The notes under the pieces were generated by a model that saw only the letters and a list, made by a program, of their open reading frames with translations, ran no database searches and was not told where the DNA came from. Below, piece by piece: positions 16,662-24,111 of a stretch of DNA of 64,000 bases. Within the stretch, counting starts at the first letter, position 1. Each line of letters opens with the position of its first letter. Origin of the DNA: Arthrobacter_B citreus (lineage in GTDB: Bacteria; Actinomycetota; Actinomycetes; Actinomycetales; Micrococcaceae); assembly GCF_042429235.1 (NCBI RefSeq), contig NZ_JBHMBA010000008.1. One strand, 5' to 3'. A program made the translations under genes and the position numbers.

Positions 16662-18038
16662 TTAGGAGGCGGAGAGCATGCGCTGTCCCTCGAGCCTCAA
16701 TTCCAAGTCATTCATGACAATCGCGGCGAGGTCTTCGAGGGTGCGGATGTCGCTGTCCGAAAACTCGCGGGGCTCCCGGTCCAGGATGCACAGAGTGCCC
16801 AGATTGTGCCCGTCCCGGCTGTGCAGCGGGACTCCAGCGTAAAACTGCAGCCCAAACCCGCCCGCAACCAGGGGATTGGCCAGCGCACGCGGATCGGCCC
16901 GCGCATCGGACACCACCCATGCCTCGTCCTGCAGGATGGCCGAGGCACACAGTCCGGGATCCCGGCCGATCTGCTCCACGTCGGTGCCGTGGTGGGACTT
17001 GAACCAGATGCGGTCTGTGTCGACCACGCTGACGATCGCCACGGGAACCGAGAACAGGCGAGCGGCCAGGGCGGTGATGCGGTCAAAGGAACCGTCCGGC
17101 GGGGTGTCCAGCAGGTTGTAACGGTGCACCGCTTCCAGCCGCTCGGCTTCATCCGTCGGGATCAGCGGCGGAGTTCCCCGGTGCCGGGCACGAGGGGCAA
17201 CCGCAAGCTCATACAGTGCCAGCGACGCTTCGTGGGCGGACGGACGCTCCAGCGGCTCCAGGGCGGTCATTTGCCGCAGGAGCACCCGGAACCCCTCCTC
17301 CATGGCCGCGGGGATGGCAGGGGGCCGCAGGAGGCGTGCGACGGCACTCTCCAGCGCCGGGCCCGGGTATGCAGGTGCGCCGGTCATGCACTGCAGCAGG
17401 ACCAGCCCCAGCGAATAAATGTCAGACGGCGTGCCGATGGCATCCCCGCGGGCCTGCTCCGGACTCATATAGGCGGCAGAGCCGGTGAAGGTCCCGTTCT
17501 GCGGCTGCGGGTCGCCCGCAAACAGTGCGACGCCGAAATCCGTGAGCTTGGCCCGCAGCCGGGCCTCATCGCGCCGGTAGTCAAAAAGCATGATGTTGGC
17601 CGGTTTGACGTCCCGGTGAATGACGCCGGCATCGTGCATGTAATCCAGGCCAACCGCCAGGTCATATCCCAGCTGGGCCACTTGGCGGGGCGCAAGGGTG
17701 CCGTCCTGCAGCCGGCGGCGGAGATCGGTTCCGTCCACCAGCTCCATCACCAGGTACACCTGTTGACCGCCGAATTCCATCGTCTGAGATCCGGCATCCA
17801 GCAGCGTGACCAAGCTGTGGTGATTCAGCCGGGCCAGGATTTTCGCCTCGGCATCGGTCTGCTGCTGTTCCTCGGGGGTGGCTGCGGCGGAGCGCAGAAC
17901 CTTGACCGCCACATCGCGGTCCAGGAACTCATCCCGGGCGCGGTAAACGGTCCCCATGGAACCGGCGCCAACTTTCTCCTGCAGACGGTAGCGTCCACCC
18001 ATCAACGCACCCGCCGGGTGCTGCGGTGAATCTGTCAC
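16662..18038 (-). CDS. Soluble Ser/Thr protein kinase with C-terminal GAF domain
   Basis: 458 residues. The kinase domain (about 15-280) has the glycine loop VGAGSMGTVYRA, VAVKVL lysine, VIHRDVKPANIM catalytic loop, LTDFGVAL and YMSPEQARG. After a short linker a GAF domain covers about 305-450, beginning RLEAVHRYNLLDTPPD and including RIWFKSHHG and GTLCILDREPREF. That GAF type usually sits in front of diguanylate cyclases or histidine kinases. There is no transmembrane helix, PASTA repeat or other extracellular part, unlike PknB-type kinases, so sensing should be cytoplasmic through GAF. The ligand is unknown. It stands alone, convergent with deaD. Confidence 0.92.
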   Translation of the reverse strand: MTDSPQHPAGALMGGRYRLQEKVGAGSMGTVYRARDEFLDRDVAVKVLRSAAATPEEQQQTDAEAKILARLNHHSLVTLLDAGSQTMEFGGQQVYLVMELVDGTDLRRRLQDGTLAPRQVAQLGYDLAVGLDYMHDAGVIHRDVKPANIMLFDYRRDEARLRAKLTDFGVALFAGDPQPQNGTFTGSAAYMSPEQARGDAIGTPSDIYSLGLVLLQCMTGAPAYPGPALESAVARLLRPPAIPAAMEEGFRVLLRQMTALEPLERPSAHEASLALYELAVAPRARHRGTPPLIPTDEAERLEAVHRYNLLDTPPDGSFDRITALAARLFSVPVAIVSVVDTDRIWFKSHHGTDVEQIGRDPGLCASAILQDEAWVVSDARADPRALANPLVAGGFGLQFYAGVPLHSRDGHNLGTLCILDREPREFSDSDIRTLEDLAAIVMNDLELRLEGQRMLSAS

Positions 18039-18236
18039 CTATGCCTGCTTTCTCGTATCCTAAGCATACTGACAATTGAGTGGGGCTCTTACCGCTTTGG
18101 CCTGGGGCGGGCGCTCCGGGGAGGGTTTCGGAACGGCCGGTAAACACTCCCTTCCAAGTGGCCTGGATCACTTTATTGGCGCGGTTTTTGGACGATTTCA
18201 CGTTCTCCAAAAGTGCTGGTAGAGTATTTACTCGTT

Positions 18237-18308
18237 GCCCCGATAGCTCAGTGGTAGAGCGCCATCTTGGTAAGATGGAGGTCCCGGGATCGATTCCCGG
18301 TCGGGGCT
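18237..18308 (+). tRNA. tRNA-Thr (anticodon GGT)
   Basis: 72 nt. Acceptor GCCCCGA pairs with TCGGGGC (18301-18307), discriminator T. The anticodon stem CCATC/GATGG encloses TTGGTAA, giving GGT. The T-arm is CCGGG-ATCGATT-CCCGG, with A instead of T at the position equivalent to 54. A -10-like TAGAGT lies just upstream. Confidence 0.96.
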
Positions 18309-18386
18309 CTCAATGGGAGGGCCCGTGTTGCTAAGGCTGTTTGTTTTGCAGAGGCCAATTTAGGGACGCGGGCTTCACTCATTCTT

Positions 18387-18460
18387 GGCGGTGTAGCTCA
18401 GTTGGTTAGAGCGCACGACTCATAATCGTGAGGTCGGGAGATCGAGCCTCCCCACCGCTA
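18387..18460 (+). tRNA. tRNA-Met (anticodon CAT, elongator type)
   Basis: 74 nt. Acceptor GGCGGTG pairs with CACCGCT (first pair G-U), discriminator A. The anticodon arm CACGA-CTCATAA-TCGTG gives CAT. The T-arm is GGGAG-ATCGAGC-CTCCC, again with A at position 54. The first pair and the stem lack initiator-tRNA features, so elongator Met is most likely; a lysidine-modified Ile tRNA cannot be excluded by sequence alone. Confidence 0.93.
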
Positions 18461-18467
18461 CAGCCGG

Positions 18468-18500
18468 ACCCCCGGAATCGCTAAGATTCCGGGGGTTTTT
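18468..18500 (+). terminator. Rho-independent terminator after tRNA-Met
   Basis: ACCCCCGGAATC, loop GCTAA, GATTCCGGGGG, then TTTTT. The stem is perfect. It ends the tRNA-Thr/tRNA-Met unit. Confidence 0.95.
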
Positions 18501-18687
18501 CTGTATCCGGAAGGCGGCGGCGTCCATACCGCAGCCGGCCGGGGGAGCCAGTGGAAAGCGGAAGACCGGCGGGGGCCGGGTAAGCAGTGACGATCGCTAC
18601 GCGGGTGCCCGAAGCAGGCGGCGAAGTACCATCCGAAAATCAAACGTCCAGATCAATCGCCCCTTATGGAACGAAAGACGCAGACCC

Positions 18688-20091
18688 ATGACTGAGCACA
18701 CATCCGAATCCGATCCCGATTACCCCGAGAACTGGCCCACTCGGCGCGGGCTGCGCGCCACCACAGCGGAACGAAGCGCCGGACACGGCGGGACGGGCGA
18801 GGCGGAGACCATGACGTTCTCCGATCGGATTTTCAGCGGCACTGACGGCGGGAACTACTCCGGTAATGGTTCCTCCGGTGAAGACTTCTCCCCGTACCGG
18901 CTGGATGCCCCTGAGCAGGGTTATGTGGCTGAGCAGGGATTCACAGCTGAGCAGGGATACACAGCTGAGCAGGGATACACGGCGGAGCAGGACCATGCGC
19001 CTGAGCAGGATCACGCAGCCGCAACCCATTTTCTTCCACTGCCGCCGGAGCCGGTTTTCCAGCCGGGCGCCGCTGCCGCTGCCGTGCCGGCATCTGATGC
19101 GCAGGCGGAACATGCAATCACCAGGGCTGACCTGCGTGAGCGGGCGCCCTCCCGGCGGCGCGCCTCTTTCCTGGACACCCAAACGGCCCGCATTCCCGCC
19201 ACCCGCGGATTCCGCGGACTGCTGGCAAACATCGGCCTGCGGATATCGCCGTCGGAGGCCGAGCTGGCCGAACGCCGGGACATCCGTGCGGTCAGCCAGC
19301 ATTGGCCCGGCCCCCGGACCATCTCGGTGGTCAACGGCAAGGGCGGTGCCAACAAAACGCCCACCACTGTGATGCTGGCAGCTGTGTTTGCCCGCAATGG
19401 CGGGGGTCCGGTGCTGGCATGGGACAACAATGAAACCCGCGGGACGCTGGGGTGGCGCACCGAGCAGGGGCCGCATGACGCAACCGTCATGGACCTCTTG
19501 CCCAATACCGGGAACCTGCTGTCGCCGTCGGCCCAGTCCGCGCTGCTGGCCCGCTTTGTGCATCATCAGACGGAGGACAAATTCGATGTCCTGAGGTCCA
19601 AGCCCGATGTGCTGGCTTCGGAGCAGAAAATCACGATGGCGGATTTCGATGCCCTGCATGAGGTCGCCTCCAAGTACTTCCGGCTCAACCTGGTGGATTC
19701 GGGCAACGATGAAAGCGCGGAGCGCTGGCTGCGGATGATCCACCACACGGATCAACTGGTAATTGCCACCACCACGGTTGAAGAGCATGCCGAGGCAGGC
19801 GCGCTGCTGCTGGAGGCGCTGCAGGAACGCGGCGGCGCCTATGCCAGGCTTGCGGCCGGCGCCGTCGTCATCGTCAGCCAGTCCGACCGCAACGGCACCG
19901 ACGCCCAGATCCAGACGGTCGCCCGGGGTTTCCAGCCGCTGGCCCGGGCCACGGTCACCATTCCCTACGACGCCGCTCTGCGCAAGGGACAGATCCGGTT
20001 CGGGTCACTGCGCCCGGCAACCCAGCGGGCGTGGCTTGCCGCCGCCGCAGCGGTGGCCGAGGGGCTCTCGGATCCGGCCGCGGCACTTTAG
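18688..20091 (+). CDS. ParA/MinD-like P-loop ATPase with altered Walker A and N-terminal hexapeptide repeats
   Basis: 467 residues. The N-terminal 200 are hydrophilic and low-complexity, with six tandem [PA]EQ[GD][YFH][VTA] hexapeptides at residues 75-110. The ATPase domain begins near residue 210 with ISVVNGKGGANKTPTT: the deviant Walker A of ParA/MinD (KGGxGKT) has asparagine where the second glycine of GK normally stands. LVDSGNDESAERWL resembles the Walker B/switch II region, and a later DAALRKGQIRFGSL matches the end of MinD/EspI-type proteins. No partner ParB, CpaF or T7SS gene is adjacent. A cytoplasmic partitioning or positioning role is inferred; the altered P-loop may weaken ATPase activity. 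Confidence 0.75.
   Translation: MTEHTSESDPDYPENWPTRRGLRATTAERSAGHGGTGEAETMTFSDRIFSGTDGGNYSGNGSSGEDFSPYRLDAPEQGYVAEQGFTAEQGYTAEQGYTAEQDHAPEQDHAAATHFLPLPPEPVFQPGAAAAAVPASDAQAEHAITRADLRERAPSRRRASFLDTQTARIPATRGFRGLLANIGLRISPSEAELAERRDIRAVSQHWPGPRTISVVNGKGGANKTPTTVMLAAVFARNGGGPVLAWDNNETRGTLGWRTEQGPHDATVMDLLPNTGNLLSPSAQSALLARFVHHQTEDKFDVLRSKPDVLASEQKITMADFDALHEVASKYFRLNLVDSGNDESAERWLRMIHHTDQLVIATTTVEEHAEAGALLLEALQERGGAYARLAAGAVVIVSQSDRNGTDAQIQTVARGFQPLARATVTIPYDAALRKGQIRFGSLRPATQRAWLAAAAAVAEGLSDPAAAL
18910..19017 (+). repeat. Six 18-bp in-frame repeats in the ParA-like gene
   Basis: The unit is about GCTGAGCAGGGATACACA. Copies 2-4 are almost identical at DNA level while copies 1, 5 and 6 have drifted, which suggests recent internal duplication. 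Each encodes a hexapeptide with an invariant EQ. Confidence 0.9.
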
Positions 20092-20203
20092 TCAGCTTGC
20101 TTATTGTCGACCGGATTTTCTAGGGTAGGGGAAAGGGCGCGGCAGGGTCCGGGGCATTTTCCGAACCGGCCGCACCAAGCATCGAGCGAATATCGGAGGC
20201 ACC

Positions 20204-20770
20204 ATGGCTGAACATGACATTTCCGGCAAGAAGGTCGCTTTTCTCCTGACCGACGGCGTGGAGCAGGTGGAGCTCACCAGTCCCTGGGAAGCGGTAAAGG
20301 ACGCCGGCGGCGAGCCAACACTGGTCTCACTGTCCACCGGCACCATCCAGGGTTTTGACGGCATCGACAAGGGTGAGACATTCACCGTTGATCTCGCAGT
20401 CGCCGACGCCAACGCCGATGACTACGATGCGCTGGTCCTGCCGGGAGGAGTGGTGAACGCCGATTTCCTCCGGGTCGACAAGGCCGCCCAGGACTTCGCC
20501 CGGAGCTTCTTCGCCGCGCACAAGCCGGTGGCATCCATCTGCCACGGCCCGTGGCTGCTGATCGAGGCCGATGTGGTGAAGGGGAGGGACATGACGTCCT
20601 ACCCGTCGCTGGCCACCGACCTGAAGAACGCCGGCGCCAACTGGAGCGACGAGGAAGTGGTGGTGGACCAGGGCCTGGTCACCAGCCGCAACCCCGGTGA
20701 CCTGCCGGCCTTCAACGCCAAGCTGGTGGAGGAAATCGCCGAAGGCGAGCATCAGGGCCAACACGCCTAA
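20204..20770 (+). CDS. DJ-1/PfpI-family protein
   Basis: 188 residues of the PfpI/YhbO type: KVAFLLTDGVEQVEL with the acidic residue that activates the nucleophile, then VLPGGVVNADFLR, and the nucleophile elbow SICHGPWLLIEADVV with cysteine followed by histidine. Family members protect proteins and nucleotides from glycation or act as proteases and chaperones; the specific activity cannot be set by sequence. Cytoplasmic. A -35/-10-like TTGCTT ... TAGGGT lies 100 bases upstream and a terminator follows, so it is monocistronic. Confidence 0.9.
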   Translation: MAEHDISGKKVAFLLTDGVEQVELTSPWEAVKDAGGEPTLVSLSTGTIQGFDGIDKGETFTVDLAVADANADDYDALVLPGGVVNADFLRVDKAAQDFARSFFAAHKPVASICHGPWLLIEADVVKGRDMTSYPSLATDLKNAGANWSDEEVVVDQGLVTSRNPGDLPAFNAKLVEEIAEGEHQGQHA

Positions 20771-20802
20771 ATCAGCAACGGAACCGGCTGACGGCGCCGG
20801 AT

Positions 20803-20838
20803 AATGGGGTGGGGAAGAGATTCCCCACCCCATTTTTT
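20803..20838 (+). terminator. Rho-independent terminator after the PfpI gene
   Basis: AATGGGGTGGGGAA, loop GAGA, TTCCCCACCCCATT, then more T. Perfect 14-bp stem. Confidence 0.95.
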
Positions 20839-20874
20839 CTGCCCGCCACCGACCTGCCAGGGAGATGCGCTTCG

Positions 20875-21801
20875 ATGACTGCTGACGGCCGGTACCTGTG
20901 CACCGGGGTTTCGTGGGACGACGCCGGACCGTACCTGGCGCTGCGCTCTCCGGACGGCCGGAAGCTGGTCCGGCGGCTCGACGCCGGCACGGCCCTGGCC
21001 TATCGGGTGCTGCCCGGCGAGGACGGCTCCCTCAAGTTTTGCCTCGGATCGCTGAAAGTGCAGGACCGGAACACGCGGATCCATGAGCCGTGCCCCGGCC
21101 ACTCGCCGGCGGACCGCGGCTACCAGTGCGGCCACTGCTTCTCCCGGGATGATTGGCGGCTGGTGCACAACAGCCACCGTTCCGGAATCGCTTCCCCGGG
21201 GCTGAAGCTGTACCTGGAGCAGGCGCACTGGCTGTACGTGGCAACTTTTGCCGACGGAACAACAAAGGTGGGGACGGCAGCTGACGGGCATAAGCGCCTG
21301 CGGCTCACCGAGCAGGGGGCGGTTGCTGCGCGGTATGTGGCCCGGGCGGCGGACGGACGCGTGGTCCGGGTCCTGGAAGACCTGGTGACGGCCGAAGCGG
21401 GACTGGTCCAGGCGGTGCGTTCCGAAACCAAGACCGCAGCCCTGGCCCGCCCGTTGGAAGCGGAGGTTCTGGACGGCATCAATGCGGGCCACGCTTCCGG
21501 CGTGCGGCACCTGCTGGACGCTTCCGCAATCGAAGGTTTCACCATCACGGAGGAGATATGGGACCGCCCCGAGCAGGCGGGTACCGTGCTCGACGCCGTG
21601 GGAGCGGCGCCGTATCCGCTGGATCCGGGCAGCGGGGAGCACGGAATGGTCATCGAGGCCATGCTCGGAGCCGCGGCGCTGGTTCGGGTGGAGGATTCCG
21701 ACCTGCCGTTTATTATCAACCTGGCCCGGCTCAAGGGCAGGCGGCTGCAGACCGGCGCGTACCGGACCCGGCTGCCGGCCCTGCAGACCGCTCTCTTTTA
21801 G
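20875..21801 (+). CDS. DUF2797-family protein
   Basis: 308 residues from the ATG at 20875 (MTADGRYLCTGVSW), preceded by GGGAG. The open frame reaches upstream through the terminator, which is not credible. The middle has a probable zinc site: CPGHSPADRGYQCGHC, followed by FSRDDWRLVHNSHRSG. Then LYVATFADGTTKVGTAADGHKRL resembles the start of a GIY-YIG-type fold with a modified core, as expected of DUF2797. The tail is variable. The family has no assigned function; a nucleic-acid role is only suggested by the fold. It opens a run of plus-strand genes ending at murB. Confidence 0.8.
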   Translation: MTADGRYLCTGVSWDDAGPYLALRSPDGRKLVRRLDAGTALAYRVLPGEDGSLKFCLGSLKVQDRNTRIHEPCPGHSPADRGYQCGHCFSRDDWRLVHNSHRSGIASPGLKLYLEQAHWLYVATFADGTTKVGTAADGHKRLRLTEQGAVAARYVARAADGRVVRVLEDLVTAEAGLVQAVRSETKTAALARPLEAEVLDGINAGHASGVRHLLDASAIEGFTITEEIWDRPEQAGTVLDAVGAAPYPLDPGSGEHGMVIEAMLGAAALVRVEDSDLPFIINLARLKGRRLQTGAYRTRLPALQTALF

Positions 21802-21903
21802 CTGACCGGGCGCCCGGGGCGCCGCCCTGTAACGCTCAGCACTGCCCGGCGCCTCCCGCGGTCCGTTTCGCGGCTGGCGGTGCCGCCCCTGTATTCTGGG
21901 ACC

Positions 21904-22134
21904 ATGCTAAACACTCCCTGGGAGACCGGTTCCGCCCTGTACCGCAAACTGGTCGTCTCTGCACTGGTGACCTCGGGAGCCGGAGTCCTTATGGTTGTGG
22001 TCGGAGCCGTCAGCGACGCTCCGCTGCTGATGTACATTGCCGCCCCGGTGATCGCAGTGGGCATGTGCCTGCACCTCGCCGGCATGGTGGTTCGAGCCCG
22101 GGACGCCCGGCGCCGGATGAAGGGAAACAAATGA
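21904..22134 (+). CDS. Small two-helix membrane protein (76 aa)
   Basis: Two hydrophobic segments, about residues 19-39 and 45-63, then a basic tail (RARDARRRMKGNK). The ATG at 21904 is preferred over an ATG at 21880. Its stop overlaps the start of the next gene by four bases (ATGA), so it is co-translated with the MaoC-fold pair. No family recognised. Confidence 0.65.
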   Translation: MLNTPWETGSALYRKLVVSALVTSGAGVLMVVVGAVSDAPLLMYIAAPVIAVGMCLHLAGMVVRARDARRRMKGNK

Positions 22135-22580
22135 GCATCAATCCCGAATTACAGGGACGCAGCTATCCGGCCAGTGCCCCCTACCAGGTGGGCCGCGAAA
22201 AAATCCGTGAGTTCGCACACGCGGTCAAAGCCACCCACGACGCGCACTTTGACGTTGCCGCCGCCGAGAGCCTGGGATATTCGGACCTGGTGGCTCCGCC
22301 CACCTTTGCCGTCATTGTGGCCCAGCGTGCCGACGCCCAGCTGATCGGGGACCCCGAGGCGGGAATCGACTTCACCCGGGTGGTCCACGCCGACCAGCGT
22401 TTCACGCACCACCGCCCCATCGTGGCCGGAGACGAACTCATCGCGGAGCTGACCGTGGATTCCGTCCGGGCCATGGGCGACGGCGCCCTGCTCACCACCC
22501 GCTCCGAGATCTCCACCACGGAGGGCGAAAAGGTCGCCACCGCCGTGTCATCCATCCTCGTCCGGGGAGAAGGGCAGTAA
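22131..22580 (+). CDS. MaoC/FAS1-like dehydratase-domain protein (UPF0336, HadA-like)
   Basis: 149 residues with a hot-dog fold. It begins MSINPELQGRSYPAS and contains YSDLVAPPTFAVIV, VHADQRFTHHRPIVAGDEL and LLTTRSEISTTEGE. This is the UPF0336 family that in mycobacteria supplies one subunit of the (3R)-hydroxyacyl-ACP dehydratase HadAB. Arthrobacter-type bacteria are not known to make mycolic acids, so a role in another acyl pathway is more likely. It pairs with the MaoC gene four bases downstream, as the mycobacterial subunits do, and the two likely form a heterodimer. Confidence 0.88.
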   Translation: MSINPELQGRSYPASAPYQVGREKIREFAHAVKATHDAHFDVAAAESLGYSDLVAPPTFAVIVAQRADAQLIGDPEAGIDFTRVVHADQRFTHHRPIVAGDELIAELTVDSVRAMGDGALLTTRSEISTTEGEKVATAVSSILVRGEGQ

Positions 22581-22584
22581 CGCC

Positions 22585-23016
22585 GTGTCCATTGCATTGA
22601 GCGAGCTTGCCACCGGGCAGGAAATCGGGTCGGCAACACTCGAGATTTCCCGGGCCGACCTTGTCCGGTACGCCGGAGCGTCCGGAGACTTCAACCCCAT
22701 CCACTGGAACGAGCGCTTTGCCCGGGAGGTGGACCTGCCCGGCGTGATCGCCCACGGCATGTTCACCATGGGTGCCGCCGTTCAGCTGGTGACGGACTGG
22801 ATTGGGGACCCCGGTGCCGTGATCGACTATCAGACCCGCTTCACCCGTCCCGTGGTGGTGGAGGACCTTGAGGACGCGCCGGGCGCCGCCGTCGACGTCA
22901 CCGGTGTTATTGGAGCTGTCGACGCCGACAATTCCACCGCCCGCGTGGACCTTACCGTTAAGTTCAACGGCCAGAAGGTCCTGGTCAAGGCCCAGGCGGT
23001 TGTGCGGATCTGGTGA
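22585..23016 (+). CDS. MaoC-family dehydratase (HadB-like)
   Basis: 143 residues. The hydratase-2 motif is clear: YAGASGDFNPIHWNERFA with the catalytic D and H, then PGVIAHGMFTMG. It should be the catalytic partner of the UPF0336 protein immediately upstream. It starts at a GTG (22585). The end overlaps murB by four bases (GTGA), making the pair part of a murB operon, an arrangement conserved across actinobacteria. Confidence 0.9.
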   Translation: MSIALSELATGQEIGSATLEISRADLVRYAGASGDFNPIHWNERFAREVDLPGVIAHGMFTMGAAVQLVTDWIGDPGAVIDYQTRFTRPVVVEDLEDAPGAAVDVTGVIGAVDADNSTARVDLTVKFNGQKVLVKAQAVVRIW

Positions 23017-24098
23017 GTGCGCTGACTTCTGTGCCCCTGGCCTCGCTGACCACCTCACGCGTCGGCGGCCCGGCACGCCGCTACATTAACGCGGAAACCG
23101 AAGACGAACTGATTGGCGCCGTCCGCGCAGCCGATGAGGCAAACGAACCGCTGCTGATCGTGGGCGGCGGGTCGAATCTGCTGATCTCGGATTCCGGCTT
23201 CGGCGGCGCGGTTGTCCACGTCGCCACCCACGGGATGGAGATGAGCGACGGTGCCGATGGCACCGTGACGGTCCGCGCGCAGGCCGGACACCCCTGGGAC
23301 GACGTCGTGGCGCAGACGCTGCGCGACGGCTGCTCCGGGTTGGAGGCTCTCTCCGGCATTCCCGGCCTGGCCGGTGCGACTCCGGTGCAGAACGTTGGCG
23401 CCTACGGCGCCGACGTCTCGCACAGCATCACGTCGGTCCGGGCATGGGACCGGCAGGACCGCAGCATCGTGACCTTTACCAACGGGGATCTGCAGTTTGG
23501 CTATCGCGACTCGCTGCTCAAGCGGAGCACGGTCAACGGATCCCCGCGCTATGTGGTGCTCACCGTCGATTTTCTCCTGTCCCGGGGCATGGAGAGCGCG
23601 CCGGTGCGTTATGCCGAGCTGGCGCGGGCCCTGGGCGTGGAAGTGGGGGAGCGCGCTGCGGCACAGGACGTGCGCCGCGAAGTGCTCCGCCTGCGCGCCG
23701 GCAAGGGCATGGTGCTCAACCCCGATGATCCCGACACCTACAGCACCGGATCCTTCTTCACGAACCCGGTGGTGACCGAGGCAGAGGCTGCGCATTTGCC
23801 GCCCGACGCGCCCCGTTATCCGGTGGCCGAGCCCGGCATGGTCAAGCTCAGCGCCGCCTGGCTGATTGACCGCTCGGGATTCCCGAAGGGCTTCGGACTG
23901 CCGTCCACCGGGCAGGGTGCGGAGCTGGCCGGCGGCAGGGCATCGCTGTCCACCAAGCACACGCTGGCCGTGACAAACCGCGGCAATGCCACCGCCGCGG
24001 ATCTGCTGGCCGTGGCGCGGGCGGTGGCGGACGGCGTGGAGGATGCGTTTGGCCTCCGCCTGCACCCCGAGCCGCTGCTCATCAACTGCAGTCTCTGA
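23013..24098 (+). CDS. murB: UDP-N-acetylenolpyruvoylglucosamine reductase (MurB)
   Basis: 361 residues. The FAD domain has TTSRVGGPARR and VGGGSNLLISD, then GIPGLAGATPVQNVGAYG. The catalytic serine lies in YSTGSFFTNPVV and the acid in the C-terminal LHPEPLLI. It reduces UDP-GlcNAc enolpyruvate to UDP-MurNAc, the second committed step of peptidoglycan synthesis. The GTG start overlaps the upstream MaoC gene. Confidence 0.95.
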   Translation: MSALTSVPLASLTTSRVGGPARRYINAETEDELIGAVRAADEANEPLLIVGGGSNLLISDSGFGGAVVHVATHGMEMSDGADGTVTVRAQAGHPWDDVVAQTLRDGCSGLEALSGIPGLAGATPVQNVGAYGADVSHSITSVRAWDRQDRSIVTFTNGDLQFGYRDSLLKRSTVNGSPRYVVLTVDFLLSRGMESAPVRYAELARALGVEVGERAAAQDVRREVLRLRAGKGMVLNPDDPDTYSTGSFFTNPVVTEAEAAHLPPDAPRYPVAEPGMVKLSAAWLIDRSGFPKGFGLPSTGQGAELAGGRASLSTKHTLAVTNRGNATAADLLAVARAVADGVEDAFGLRLHPEPLLINCSL

Positions 24099-24111
24099 CC
24101 GCCAGCCCTTC

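Noticed and set aside
22131..23016. Mycolic-acid HadAB dehydratase role
   Set aside because: The genes are homologous, but Arthrobacter-type organisms are not known to make mycolic acids and no other mycolate gene is present, so I annotate only the family.
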